Shown: positions 23,945-32,511, counted from the first letter of the stretch. The stretch is 64,000 bases of DNA from Nocardiopsis flavescens (GCF_900141985.1 NZ_FQZK01000001.1:62001-126000); one strand, 5' to 3'. Made by a program: numbers and translations. Notes: a model not told the origin generated them from the sequence alone.

Positions 23945-24319
23945 ATGGGCATCGTGTTGTGGGTCGTCGCGGGACTGCTGGCCCTGGTGTTCGCCGCCGC
24001 CGGGGCGATGAAGCTGGCGCGCACCCCCGAGCAGCTGGCCGAGGCCGGCCTGGGGTGGGCCCGCGACTTCGGCACCGGCCCGGTCAAGGCCATCGGCGCC
24101 CTGGAGGTACTGGCCGCCGTGGGCCTGGTGGTACCGCCGCTGGTGGGCGTCGCCCCGGTGCTGGCGGGGGCCGCCGCCGTCGGCCTGGTCCTGATGATGG
24201 CGGGCGCGATCGTGGTGCACGCGCGCCGCTCGGAGGTCCCGCTGATCGCCGTCAACGCGGTACTGCTGGCCCTGGCCGCACTGGTGGCCTGGGGCCGCCT
24301 GGGACCCTACGCCTTCTGA
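23945..24319 (+). CDS. DoxX family membrane protein
   Basis: 124 residues, four transmembrane helices. It shows the DoxX-like opening L-A-L-V-F-A-A-A-G-A-M-K-L and A-I-G-A-L-E-V-L-A-A-V-G-L, with the charged loop A-R-D-F-G-T-G. The family sits in the membrane and is linked to thiol/redox stress in actinobacteria, but the reaction is not settled. GAGGGAA is placed before the ATG. Control by the divergent MarR is very likely given the four repeated sites. Confidence 0.85.
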   Translation: MGIVLWVVAGLLALVFAAAGAMKLARTPEQLAEAGLGWARDFGTGPVKAIGALEVLAAVGLVVPPLVGVAPVLAGAAAVGLVLMMAGAIVVHARRSEVPLIAVNAVLLALAALVAWGRLGPYAF

Positions 24320-24337
24320 CCCCGCGAGGGGCCCCCT

Positions 24338-24386
24338 CCGCGGGCCCGGGGCCGCGCACCCCCCGCGTGCGGCCCCGGGCCCGCGG
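24338..24386. terminator. long bidirectional hairpin
   Basis: 24338-24359 pairs with 24367-24386 as a 20-bp GC stem with one 2-base bulge and a 7-base loop, between the convergent doxX and tetR stops. Confidence 0.8.
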
Positions 24387-24398
24387 CGCGTCCTCGGG

Positions 24399-25031
24399 TC
24401 ACCCGTCCCCGCCCCCGGCCGCCGCCGGGGGGCCGCCCAGCGCTCCGACCAGGGTGGAGACCAGGAGCCGGACCCGGGCGCCCACGTCGTCGGCGGGTGC
24501 GGAGCCCCCGGCCGCCAGCGCGGGGGAGCCGGCGTCCAGCTCGTAGACCTCGTGCAGGAGCGCCAGGTAGACCCGGCGGCACCAGGACGGGTCCCGCGCG
24601 GTGATCTCCCCGTCCGCGCACAGCCTGGCGAAGAGCCGTTCCAGCCCCTCCCGGAGCACCGGGTCCGACTCCGCGGAGCCGGGGCCGCCGGCCGGGGTGA
24701 GGCCGATGACGAAGGGGTGGGCGGTCTTGAGCTCGAAGGCCCCCTCGGTGAGCCGGTACAGCGCGACCATCGGCGGCACCGACTCCACCCGGGCCTGCCG
24801 GAACGCCTCCCGGTAGCGGCTGTTGAGGTCCTCCACCAGCGCGTCCAGCAGCGCCCGGCGCGAGGAGAAGTGGCGGTGCACGGTCGCCCGGCTCACCCCG
24901 GCGGCCTCGGCCACCTGCTCCAGTGACGCCTGGGGGTCCTGGGCGAGCACCCGGTTCGCCGCGTCGAGGATCCGGGTGATGCTCTGCCGCGCGTCCGCGC
25001 GCACCTGCCGGGTCCTGGTGTCTTCGGTCAT
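24399..25031 (-). CDS. TetR family transcriptional regulator
   Basis: 210 residues. The HTH is L-E-Q-V-A-E-A-A-G-V-S-R-A-T-V-H-R-H-F with the usual lead-in I-T-R-I-L-D-A-A-N-R-V-L (residues about 18-62). The C-terminal domain is variable. It diverges from the SDR gene at 25185; the dyad at 25089-25112 lies between them, so the SDR is the likely target. Confidence 0.88.
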   Translation of the reverse strand: MTEDTRTRQVRADARQSITRILDAANRVLAQDPQASLEQVAEAAGVSRATVHRHFSSRRALLDALVEDLNSRYREAFRQARVESVPPMVALYRLTEGAFELKTAHPFVIGLTPAGGPGSAESDPVLREGLERLFARLCADGEITARDPSWCRRVYLALLHEVYELDAGSPALAAGGSAPADDVGARVRLLVSTLVGALGGPPAAAGGGDG

Positions 25032-25088
25032 CCGCGTCGCCTCACGCCCTCATCGTAGCCGAGTCACATGCGTCTCCACAGCGGCGCC

Positions 25089-25142
25089 AAGTGAGACATC
25101 AATGATTCACTTATTGACATGACTGAGACTCCGGTGTTTTAT
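25089..25142 (+). promoter_or_regulatory. promoter and candidate TetR operator of the SDR gene
   Basis: -35 TTGACA (25114-25119), 17-bp spacer, -10 TTTTAT (25137-25142) is the best consensus promoter in the left half. The dyad AAGTGA-N12-TCACTT (25089-25112) abuts the -35 and is a plausible TetR site. Confidence 0.7.
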
Positions 25143-25184
25143 TTGCGGTGTCGGACCACATCCCCACGACTGGAGGACCACCGC

Positions 25185-25976
25185 ATGGAACTCGGACTGG
25201 CAGGCAAGCGCGTCCTGGTGACCGGAGCGAGCAGGGGGATCGGGCTCGCCACGGTCCGGGCGTTCCTCGCCGAGGGCGCCGAGGTCACCGCCGCCTCCCG
25301 CACGATGACGCCCGAACTGGAGGCCACCGGCGCGGCCTTCGTCTCCGCGGACCTGGCCACGCCGCACGGCCCCGAGCGCATGGTCGGGGCGGCGCTCGCC
25401 GCCGACGGGCGCCTGGACGTGCTGGTCAACAACGCGGGCGGCGGGGTGGTGCCCGACGGGGTGCTCGCCGACCCGTTCGGGGGCCGCGACGAGGACTGGG
25501 AGCAGGCGCTGGCACTGAACCTCTTCGCCGCCGTGCGGACCACCCGTGCGGCCCTTCCCGCGCTGGCCGAGGCCCGGGGCGCGGTCGTGACCGTGGGGTC
25601 GGACTCGGCCCTGAAGCCGCACACCGTCCCGCTGTCCTACGCGGCGGCCAAGGCCGCGCTCCACGCGTTCTCCCGGGGCCTGGCCGAGCACGTCGGCGGT
25701 GCGGGTGTACGGGTCAACGTCGTCACGCCGTCCTCGACGCGCACGCCCCTCATCACGGGCGAGGACGGCATGGCGGCCAAGGTCGCCGCCGCCACCGGGG
25801 CGGACCGCGACGCCGTCGTGGCGGGCTTCGCGGAGCGGAGCGGCATGGTCACCGGCCGGCTGGTCGACCCCGCCGAGATCGCCCGGGCCGTGGTGCTCCT
25901 GGCCTCTCCGGAGATGCCCAGCGCCGTGGGGTCCAACTGGGCCGTCCACGCCGGGGCCGTCAAGGCCCCCGCCTGA
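25185..25976 (+). CDS. short-chain dehydrogenase/reductase
   Basis: 263 residues, classical SDR: T-G-A-S-R-G-I-G (13-20), N-N-A-G (82-85), Tyr152 and Lys156 in S-Y-A-A-A-K, and a Ser at 139. A-S-R at 37-39 suggests NADP(H). Substrate unknown. The ATG at 25185 follows GGAGGACC; the longer opening from 25119 overlaps the promoter and is rejected. It is the expected target of the divergent TetR. Confidence 0.9.
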   Translation: MELGLAGKRVLVTGASRGIGLATVRAFLAEGAEVTAASRTMTPELEATGAAFVSADLATPHGPERMVGAALAADGRLDVLVNNAGGGVVPDGVLADPFGGRDEDWEQALALNLFAAVRTTRAALPALAEARGAVVTVGSDSALKPHTVPLSYAAAKAALHAFSRGLAEHVGGAGVRVNVVTPSSTRTPLITGEDGMAAKVAAATGADRDAVVAGFAERSGMVTGRLVDPAEIARAVVLLASPEMPSAVGSNWAVHAGAVKAPA

Positions 25977-26384
25977 GCCGGGCCGCCCGGTCCCGTGCCG
26001 GGTACGGGACCGGCGGGGAGCCGGACCGCCGCCCTCCCGGCCTTTCGCCCCGTGCCGGCGTCCAGCGGTCCCGGTGGCTCGCCCCGGCCGGCCGGGGCGA
26101 GCGGGGCGGGCGGCCCCTCGCGGCCGATGTCCCCGATGGCCGCCCGCCAGGCGGCGGCTTGTGTACCATGCGCACATGCGTTCCTGAGAGTGCCGGTCCC
26201 CGTGTGCGCGGCGTACAGCCCCGCGGGACGAACCCTGCCCAGGACCAGGACGCCCGTGCCCCCTCCCCGCCCCCGTTCTCCCCGTCCGCGCCGCGCGCCC
26301 GCCCGCGGACCCCCTCCCGCGCCCGGAAAACGCGCAGTCGTCGTCCGGCACCGGACGACAGGGGAATTCATGGAAGGAGACACG
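25977..26384. other. intergenic region without a supported gene
   Basis: 408 bases between two SDR genes on the same strand. Open frames are Pro/Arg-rich and match no family. A few short ATG openings near 26168-26180 have no ribosome binding site. Only the strong GGAAGGAGA site of the next gene is clear. Confidence 0.5.
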
Positions 26385-27167
26385 ATGATCGACACCCGCC
26401 TTGCCGGACAGAACGTCCTGGTCACCGGAGGCGCAGGCAACATCGGCGCGGCGATCGCCCGCGCTTTCGCGGCGCAGGGGGCACGCGTGGCGGTGCACCA
26501 CCTCGCCCAGGATCCCCCCGCCCCGGCGGACACCGCGTGGGCGCACGCCACCCCCGCCGCCCGGGAGGCGCACCGGCTCGCGGAGGAACTCGGCAACGGC
26601 TCCTTCGCCGTCAGCGCCGACCTGTCCGAACCGGACGGGGCCGCACGGCTGCTGCGCGCGGTCGCGGCCCGGGCCGGCGCGGTCAACGTCCTGGTCAACA
26701 ACGCCGCCCACTGCGAGACGCCGGACACCGTCGACACCCTGACCCACGCGTCGCTGGACCGGCACTACCGGGTCAACGCCGTCGCCCCCGCGCTCCTGAC
26801 CGCCGAGGCGGTCCGGCTGCGCCGCGGGGACGACCCGCTGTGCGTCGTCAACATCAGCACCGACGCCGCGCGGGCCTTTCCCGGCCAGACCGGCTACGGG
26901 ACGTCCAAGGCGGCACTGGAGGCGCTCACCAGGTCCAACGCGCTGGACCTGGCCGCCCGGGGCGTCCGCGTGAACGCGGTCGCCCCGGGCCCCGTCCAGA
27001 CCGGCTGGATGGATGAGGACGTCCTGGCCCGGGCGCGGGAGATCGTGCCGATGGGCAGGGTCGGCGATCCGGAGGACATCGCCGACGCGGTGGTCTACCT
27101 GGCGTCCCACCAGGCCCGGTGGATCACCGGCCAGGTCCTCCAGGTCGCGGGCGGGCACGCCCTGTGA
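26385..27167 (+). CDS. short-chain dehydrogenase/reductase (FabG-like)
   Basis: 260 residues. Cofactor loop T-G-G-A-G-N-I-G (14-21), N-N-A-A at 105-108 in place of N-N-A-G, catalytic Ser158, Tyr171, Lys175 (Y-G-T-S-K) and the FabG-like ending Q-V-L-Q-V-A-G-G. There is an insertion of about 20 residues after strand beta-2 (A-W-A-H-A-T-P) that most SDRs lack. GGAAGGAGA lies 5 bases before the ATG, a very strong ribosome binding site. Substrate unknown; no tight operon with the SDR upstream. Confidence 0.9.
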   Translation: MIDTRLAGQNVLVTGGAGNIGAAIARAFAAQGARVAVHHLAQDPPAPADTAWAHATPAAREAHRLAEELGNGSFAVSADLSEPDGAARLLRAVAARAGAVNVLVNNAAHCETPDTVDTLTHASLDRHYRVNAVAPALLTAEAVRLRRGDDPLCVVNISTDAARAFPGQTGYGTSKAALEALTRSNALDLAARGVRVNAVAPGPVQTGWMDEDVLARAREIVPMGRVGDPEDIADAVVYLASHQARWITGQVLQVAGGHAL

Positions 27168-27236
27168 CCGTGTCGGCCGCCGGGGCGGGCGGCGGGGCGG
27201 CGTGCCCGGGTCGGCCCCCGTCCCGGGGGTAGGGGT

Positions 27237-27255
27237 CGGGCCCCTGCGGGGCCCG
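27237..27255. terminator. hairpin between the SDR and the sigma-factor gene
   Basis: An 8-bp perfect stem (27237-27244 with 27248-27255) with TGC loop lies between convergent stops at 27167 and 27419. Confidence 0.5.
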
Positions 27256-27418
27256 CCCCGTCCCCGGTCCCACCGGAGGCATCGGAGAGGACCCGGCGCC
27301 GGGGCCCTTGGCGGTGCCGTCGGGGTCGTCGCCGCTTCGCCCGGGGGCCGCCGCGTTCGCGGGCCGTGCCCCCGGTGTCGGGCCGCCCCCTGGGACGGGG
27401 CGCGGCCCCGGAGGGCCG

Positions 27419-28390
27419 CTACAGGCCGGAGAGCCGGTCCGGGCGGTCGACCCGGTCGCGCAGCTTGTCCAGGACCTCCTTCAGGAGCCGGGAGACGTGC
27501 ATCTGGGAGCAGCCCAGGTGTTCGCCGATCTCGGCCTGGGTGTGGTCGCCGAAGAACCGCAGCCGCAGGATGGTGCGCGCCCGCTCGTCCAGCTCGGCCA
27601 GCGCAGGCTTGAGGCTCTCGCGCTCCAGCACCTGCTCGAAGCCCGTTTCCTCCGCCCCCAGGCGGTCCTCCAGGCGGGACCCGGAGTCGTCGCTCTCGTC
27701 GTCGGCCTCGGGCCGGTCCAGGGACAGGCACCGGTAGGCCTCGGAGGCCTGGAGCAGTTCCCCCGCCTGCCGCTCGCTCAGCTTCATGAGCCGGGCCAGT
27801 TCGGGCGTGGTGGGACGGCGCGCGTGGCGCTGCTCGTAGTCGGCCAGGACCCGGCGCAGGCGGATCCGGTTCTCCTGGTGGAACCGGGACACGTGGACCG
27901 CCCAGGTGTGGTCCCGGAAGTGGCGCTTGATCTCCCCGGTGACGGTGGGCCGCAGGTACGCCATGAAGGGGATGCCACGGGAGGGGTCGAAGCCGCGGAC
28001 GGCCTTGACCAGGCCGACCATCGCGGCCTGGGTGACGTCCTCCAGCGGCTCCCCCTTGTCGCGGTAGTCGCGGGCGATCCGGGACACCAGCGGCCCGAAC
28101 TCCTCCACGATCTGCTCCCAGATGTGCCGGGCGCGCGGATCGTCCTCCTCCAGCGCGCGGAGCCGGATGAGGAGGTCCTCCGCGGAGTCCTTCTCGAACG
28201 CGGTGAACTCCGAGGGCCGGCGCGGGCGGGGGATGAGCCCCCGACCGGCCTCGGGTGAGGCGGATGAAGCGGGTGAGGTGTCCTGTGCTGCGGACGGGAA
28301 CAAGAAAACCCCCGGTGCTCTGGCCTGCGTGAAGCTCGTTCCTGCTGGTGCAGGCTGTCGTCCGGTCTCCCTCCGGCCGACACCCGTCAC
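27419..28390 (-). CDS. RNA polymerase sigma factor, SigB/SigF/SigG type
   Basis: 323 residues in the frame used. Region 2 is at about 75-165 (L-V-S-R-I-A-R-D-Y, D-V-T-Q-A-A-M-V-G-L-V-K-A-V, F-D-P-S-R-G), region 3 at about 170-230 (R-P-T-T-P-E-L-A-R-L), region 4 at about 265-315 (F-F-G-D-H-T-Q-A-E-I-G-E-H-L-G-C-S). The missing region 1 and this order fit group-3 stress/sporulation sigma factors. No anti-sigma or anti-anti-sigma gene is adjacent, so partners must be elsewhere. The start is uncertain: the GTG at 28390 has no clear ribosome binding site and the first 60 residues look unconserved. Confidence 0.88.
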   Translation of the reverse strand: MTGVGRRETGRQPAPAGTSFTQARAPGVFLFPSAAQDTSPASSASPEAGRGLIPRPRRPSEFTAFEKDSAEDLLIRLRALEEDDPRARHIWEQIVEEFGPLVSRIARDYRDKGEPLEDVTQAAMVGLVKAVRGFDPSRGIPFMAYLRPTVTGEIKRHFRDHTWAVHVSRFHQENRIRLRRVLADYEQRHARRPTTPELARLMKLSERQAGELLQASEAYRCLSLDRPEADDESDDSGSRLEDRLGAEETGFEQVLERESLKPALAELDERARTILRLRFFGDHTQAEIGEHLGCSQMHVSRLLKEVLDKLRDRVDRPDRLSGL

Positions 28391-28477
28391 CCGTGTGACA
28401 CATGAGGCCTAGGGGGGATCCGGCACACGTGGCCATGCCCGGGAAAACCCCCCTAAAGCGCCATGGCGACACATTTC

Positions 28478-28562
28478 TTGTCGTGCGACAATATTTGTCT
28501 GGTTAAGGATTCGATCGCGGGCGCCGCGATCCCGGAAACACCCCCGCATCCGGGGGATGCGG
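28478..28562. repeat. three consecutive inverted repeats upstream of the sigma gene
   Basis: TTGTCG-TG-CGACAA (28478-28491), GATCGCGG-N3-CCGCGATC (28513-28531) and CCGCATCC-N3-GGATGCGG (28544-28562) are all perfect. They lie 88-172 bp before the sigma start in a 619-base gene-free stretch (28391-29009) with otherwise nothing recognised. They could be operators or leader hairpins. Confidence 0.65.
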
Positions 28563-29009
28563 CGCGCAACGTGCGGTTCGTCACCCGAACGCGGCGGCAC
28601 CCCGTGATCGTCCCGGCCGGGCGCGCGCGATCGCTGGACGCGCGGGCCCGGACCCCCTGCGGGGTCCCGCACGCACCCGGAACGGCTCAGGCCCGCTCAC
28701 CGTAAGCACATCGTGACCCGGCGTCGCGATATGCGGGCGGCGTGTCCGGGAACCGTCGGCGTGTCCTTACCCTTCCATAACCAGTGCTGGCCTGCGAAAA
28801 CGCCGGGTATGACCCTTCGCGGTCCGAGCCGTGCGCGCCCCGCCGGCCCGGGCGGGGCCCCGGCCGCCACCGCGGCCCCGCCCCGGCGGTCCGCGCCCGC
28901 CGGGGGAGCACCGGGCACGCCCACGGCACGGGGGTCCCCGCCCGCCCCGCGGCCGTGCGGCACGGACCGCCTCGACCTGCCGGCCGACTCGAAGGCCTAC
29001 CGTGGCCGC

Positions 29010-29177
29010 ATGGCACTGATGCGGGTCTCCGAACCGGCCGAACGCTCGGGCGTCGCGGCCACCGCCCTGCGCTACCACGGGGAGCGCGGGGCGCTCCCCG
29101 CGCGGCGCTCCCCGGCGGGGTACGGCTCCGCGCGCCCGCTCGGCGCCCCGGGCCCCGAACCCGTCGAGGAGGACTGA
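29010..29177 (+). pseudogene. truncated MerR regulator, N-terminal HTH only
   Basis: 55 codons: M-A-L-M-R-V-S-E, then V-A-A-T-A-L-R-Y-H-G-E-R-G-A-L-P and R-R-S-P-A-G-Y, the opening of a MerR-family winged helix. The sequence then leaves the family (G-S-A-R-P-L-G-A-P-G) and stops at 29177, without the wing, dimer helix or effector domain. Typical Y-Y/Y-E positions are also changed (Y-H-G-E). It ends 4 bp before the transporter start, so it was probably the transporter's regulator and is now a remnant; a functional short DNA-binding peptide is not excluded. Confidence 0.65.
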
Positions 29178-29181
29178 CCCG

Positions 29182-30156
29182 ATGCCCCTGGCAGAACGCC
29201 TCCAGAGCCTGTTCGTGGCCCTGGCCGCCCTGGCGGGCCTGGCCGCGGGGCTGCTGCTGCCCGTGGGCCCGGCTGCCGAACACGTGGTGCTGCCCGCCCT
29301 GCTGCTGATGCTCACCGCCGTGTTCGTGCAGATGGACACCGCCCGCGTCGGCGAGGTGCGCCGCGCCAAGACCCTGGTCGCCGTCAGCCTCGCCCTCAAC
29401 TTCGTGTTCACCCCGGCCCTGGCCTGGGCCCTGGGCGCGGGGCTGCTCGGAGGCGAGCCCGACCTGCGCATCGGCCTGCTGCTGTTGCTGGTCACCCCCT
29501 GCACGGACTGGTACCTGGTCTTCACCGCCATGGCCCGCGGCCACACGGGCATCGCCGCCGCGCTGCTGCCGGTCAACCTGATCCTCCAGCTCCTGCTGCT
29601 GCCGGTGTACGTGCTGCTGCTGGGCGGCCGGGCCGCGATGGTCGACGGCGCCACCCTGGCCGAGTCGGTCCTGCTGGTCCTCGTGGTGCCGCTGGTCCTG
29701 GCCCTGGTGCTGCGGTGGGCCTCGAACCGGTTCATGGGCGCGCGCCTGCGCGAGCGGTACGTGGACGGCGCGGCCTCGCGCCTGGTGCTGCCGCTGCTGT
29801 ACACGGCGGTGCTGGCGATGTTCGCCTGGCAGGCCCGCACCGTCCTGGCCCACCTGGGCGACCTGCTCGCGCTGCTGCTCCCCCTGGCGGCCTTCTTCGT
29901 GGTGCTGCCGCTGGCGGCGGTCGGCCTGTCCCGCCTGCTGCGGCTGCCCGACGACCAGAAGGTCACGCTGACCATGGCGGTCACCGCCCGCAACTCGCCC
30001 ATCGCGCTGGCGATCGCGGTGGCGGCCTTCCCCGACCGCCCGCTGATCGCGGTCGCCCTGGTCGTGGGCCCGCTGGTGGAGCTGCCGGTGCTGGCCCTGC
30101 TCGCCCAGCTGGTGCGGGCGCCCGCGCCGCGCCCGGGGCCCGTGCCCCGGGGGTGA
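29182..30156 (+). CDS. ACR3/SBF (BASS) family transporter, arsenic-resistance-like
   Basis: 324 residues, ten predicted transmembrane helices. It resembles ACR3 and bile-acid:sodium symporter proteins: V-T-P-C-T-D-W-Y-L-V-F-T in the fourth helix region (ACR3 has the conserved Cys there), L-P-V-N-L-I-L-Q-L, and A-V-T-A-R-N-S-P-I-A-L-A-I in the ninth. The best guess is efflux of arsenite or an organic anion; no arsR or arsC gene is nearby to confirm. It starts 4 bp after the truncated MerR and is probably translationally coupled to it. Confidence 0.75.
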   Translation: MPLAERLQSLFVALAALAGLAAGLLLPVGPAAEHVVLPALLLMLTAVFVQMDTARVGEVRRAKTLVAVSLALNFVFTPALAWALGAGLLGGEPDLRIGLLLLLVTPCTDWYLVFTAMARGHTGIAAALLPVNLILQLLLLPVYVLLLGGRAAMVDGATLAESVLLVLVVPLVLALVLRWASNRFMGARLRERYVDGAASRLVLPLLYTAVLAMFAWQARTVLAHLGDLLALLLPLAAFFVVLPLAAVGLSRLLRLPDDQKVTLTMAVTARNSPIALAIAVAAFPDRPLIAVALVVGPLVELPVLALLAQLVRAPAPRPGPVPRG

Positions 30157-30219
30157 GGGCGGGGCCGCCGAGCCGAGTCCGCCGTCCGGCTCCCGGAAAC
30201 CGGTCCTGGGAACCGCTCC

Positions 30220-30246
30220 CGGGCGCGGCAGCGCCTGCCGCGCCCG
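30220..30246. terminator. hairpin between convergent genes
   Basis: A perfect 12-bp stem CGGGCGCGGCAG (30220-30231) with CTGCCGCGCCCG (30235-30246), CGC loop, between the transporter stop (30156) and the kinase-like stop (30332). Confidence 0.75.
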
Positions 30247-30331
30247 GTCCGTTCGCGGGCGGTTCCGGCGCGCCGCCCTGGCGAAGGACGGGTCGGGCGG
30301 GTCGGTGACGTTCCGGCCCCGCGGCCCCCGG

Positions 30332-31399
30332 CTATGTCCGAGGACCCCCTCCCGCCTCCGCGGCGCGGTCGAGTTCGGCCGCCGGGAAGGGGGTCCGCTT
30401 GTCCCGCGTGAGCAGCCGCCGGTGGAAGCCGCCCAGCACCACGGCGGTCCGGGCGTGGCGCTCGATGACCGCCGCGGTCTCGGGCGGCACACCGCCGGGT
30501 CGGCGGCCCGCGATCCACTCCCGCAGGAACACCTCCGTCCCCGTCCCGCCCCGCAGTGGTGCGGTGAGGTGGTGGAGCAGGTGGCTCGCCGTGTAGTGGC
30601 GGTCGTAGGAGAGGTGGTCGGCCAGGAACCGCCCCTGCTCCCGCGACAGCTCGAAGTCCCGGCTCAGCGCCAGCCCGAAGTCCGCGAAGAAGACCTGGCG
30701 GCCGTCGGTCAGGAGGTTGTCGAAGTGGGCGTCGCAGTGCACGAACCCGCGGGAGGCCATGAACTCCGCCCCCCGCACCAGGGCGTCCTCCACCCACGGG
30801 TGGGCGGCGCCGGCCGCCGTGTCGCGGTGCCGCTCGCCCAGCCACGCGCCCAGCGTCCGCGGCACGTGCTCCAGGAAGAGCACCAGGCTCGCGGAGGACC
30901 GGCCGATGGCCTCCAGCCGCTCGCGTACGGCCGCCGACCCGTCCCAGTGGGCGACCGCCCCGTCGATCCCGCCGAACTCGTCCGCGAAGCCCTCGGGCGG
31001 GGAGTCGGGCAGCACGCGCCAGTGGTGGAGCAGGGGGAAGCCCGTGTACTCCCCGCCCAGGACCCAGTGGCTCGTCAGGATATGGGCCGCCAGTTCCCGC
31101 CAGGCGCCGAACCCGGCCGAGCCCAGGCCGTACTGGTAGAACACGGGCAGGCCGAAGGGGTCGGCCGTGGACCGGACGTTCTCCGGGCGGACCTCCACGT
31201 CGGTCAGCGGCACCCGCTTGACGAACACCCGCGTCCCGTCCACGTCCAGCTCGGCCGACCGGCCGCCGATCCCGGACCCGGCCGGGGCGGCGGACGCCAC
31301 GACCTCGCCCAGCCGCCGGTCGCCCAGCAGCGCGAGGCGGGTCCCCACGGTCCGGTGGGCGGCCAGGCGCGCGTCGTATCGGGAATCGCAGGGGCGCAT
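30332..31399 (-). CDS. protein-kinase-like fold (phosphotransferase) protein
   Basis: 355 residues. The catalytic loop G-F-V-H-C-D-A-H-F-D-N-L-L and the metal site F-F-A-D-F-G define a kinase-like (aminoglycoside/choline kinase or Ser/Thr kinase) fold; the ATP lysine is probably K in V-F-V-K-R-V. A P-loop-like glycine strand is weak. Substrate unknown. GAGGAGCC sits before the ATG at 31399; longer in-frame openings overlap the MerR promoter. It diverges from the MerR gene at 31522. Confidence 0.75.
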   Translation of the reverse strand: MRPCDSRYDARLAAHRTVGTRLALLGDRRLGEVVASAAPAGSGIGGRSAELDVDGTRVFVKRVPLTDVEVRPENVRSTADPFGLPVFYQYGLGSAGFGAWRELAAHILTSHWVLGGEYTGFPLLHHWRVLPDSPPEGFADEFGGIDGAVAHWDGSAAVRERLEAIGRSSASLVLFLEHVPRTLGAWLGERHRDTAAGAAHPWVEDALVRGAEFMASRGFVHCDAHFDNLLTDGRQVFFADFGLALSRDFELSREQGRFLADHLSYDRHYTASHLLHHLTAPLRGGTGTEVFLREWIAGRRPGGVPPETAAVIERHARTAVVLGGFHRRLLTRDKRTPFPAAELDRAAEAGGGPRT

Positions 31400-31484
31400 C
31401 GACGGCTCCTCGGCGCCCCGTGCCGGGGCGTGCGTGGTCACAGGGGCGGACCCGACCCTATCCGCCCGCCCCCGGGGCGCGGAC

Positions 31485-31515
31485 TTGACCTTGCGGTTAC
31501 CGCAAGCCCGACACT
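31485..31515 (+). promoter_or_regulatory. autoregulatory MerR-type promoter
   Basis: -35 TTGACC (31485-31490), exactly 19 bp spacer, -10 GACACT (31510-31515). CTTGCGG-TTA-CCGCAAG (31490-31506) is centred in the spacer. The -10 ends 6 bases before the ATG, so the message is probably leaderless. Confidence 0.85.
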
Positions 31516-31521
31516 CCAACC

Positions 31522-32409
31522 ATGAGCCTGTTCATCAAGGATTTCAGCGAGATCAGCGACCTCTCCCCGCAGACGTTGCGCTTCTACCACTCCGAGGGAC
31601 TGCTGGTCCCGGCCGAGGTCGACGAGGCGACCGGCTACCGCTACTACGAGATGGACCAGGTCGAGACGGCCCTGCTGGTCAGCGCCCTGCGCGAGGCCGG
31701 GCTGAGCGTCAGGGACGTGCGCCGGGCCCTGGACGAGCCCGACAGCGCCGCCGACCTGCTCCGTGCCCACGCCGAGACGCAGCGCCGCAGGCGCGCGGCC
31801 GAGGACGAGGCGATGGCCACCGCCCGCGACCTGCTCGCCTCCTGGCCCGAGGTCGAGCACAAGAAGGTGCCGGGGGAGACCGTACTGTCGGCGTTCGCCC
31901 CCGCGGTCCCCGTGGAGAGGCGGCCAGGGCAGCCGGACCGCTACGACTGGACCGAGGTCGCCGTCGTGGCGGAGGCCACCGCCGGGGAGCTGCGCGCCCT
32001 GGCCCGGGAGCACGGTGCCGCGGTGGCGGGCACCCCGTGGTTCACGATGGCCCTGGAGACCCCCGAGCAGAAGGAGCGGTTCTCGGACCCGGAGGGCCCG
32101 CACTGGCTGGTCAAGCTCCCGGTCGTCGCCGACGCCGAGGTGCGGGCGGCCCTGGCGGAGAAGGTCGACGTGCAGGAGTTCGCGGCGCGCGAGGAGGTGT
32201 CGGTGCGGATGCCCGGGCGGCACACGGCGGCCAAGTACTCCATGGCAGGGGTGCAGCTGGTCGCCCACCAGCCCCCGGAGGGGTACTTCGCGGCCCTGGG
32301 GGAGACCCGCCACCTTCTGCACGCGGAGGGCATCGAGACCGCCATGCCGCTGCGCCCGGTCGGCGAGGTCGAGGACGATGACGACGAGGGCGGGGAGGAC
32401 GAAGCCTGA
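31522..32409 (+). CDS. MerR family regulator with GyrI-like effector domain
   Basis: 295 residues. Residues 4-72: I-K-D-F-S-E-I-S-D-L-S-P-Q-T-L-R-F-Y-H-S-E-G-L-L, T-G-Y-R-Y-Y, the MerR winged helix. A linker helix rich in Arg/Ala follows, then from about 130 to 280 a two-part effector domain of the BmrR/GyrI type. The C-terminal tail is acidic (E-D-D-D-D-E-G-G). Drug-like ligand sensing is likely; target genes besides itself and the divergent kinase-like gene are not visible. Confidence 0.9.
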   Translation: MSLFIKDFSEISDLSPQTLRFYHSEGLLVPAEVDEATGYRYYEMDQVETALLVSALREAGLSVRDVRRALDEPDSAADLLRAHAETQRRRRAAEDEAMATARDLLASWPEVEHKKVPGETVLSAFAPAVPVERRPGQPDRYDWTEVAVVAEATAGELRALAREHGAAVAGTPWFTMALETPEQKERFSDPEGPHWLVKLPVVADAEVRAALAEKVDVQEFAAREEVSVRMPGRHTAAKYSMAGVQLVAHQPPEGYFAALGETRHLLHAEGIETAMPLRPVGEVEDDDDEGGEDEA

Positions 32410-32440
32410 CCCCCGCCAAGCCGCCCCCGGTACCGCGGGC

Positions 32441-32511
32441 CACCTGCCCGCGCGGCCCTGGCCGGAGGCCGTCGCTCCTGCCACAGGTCGCGCGGGGTGG
32501 GGCGGGGGTAC
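32441..32511 (+). repeat. partial copy (R0) of the 104-bp repeat
   Basis: Shares with R1/R2 the segments CCGGAGG, GTCGCTCC, GTCGCGCGGGGT and the ending GGGTACCTGCC, but lacks about 30 bp of the unit. It lies 32 bp after the merR stop and starts the repeat mosaic. Confidence 0.6.

Noticed and set aside
26168..26260. Possible leader peptide before the second SDR gene
   Set aside because: No ribosome binding site and no attenuator-like hairpins or codon runs.
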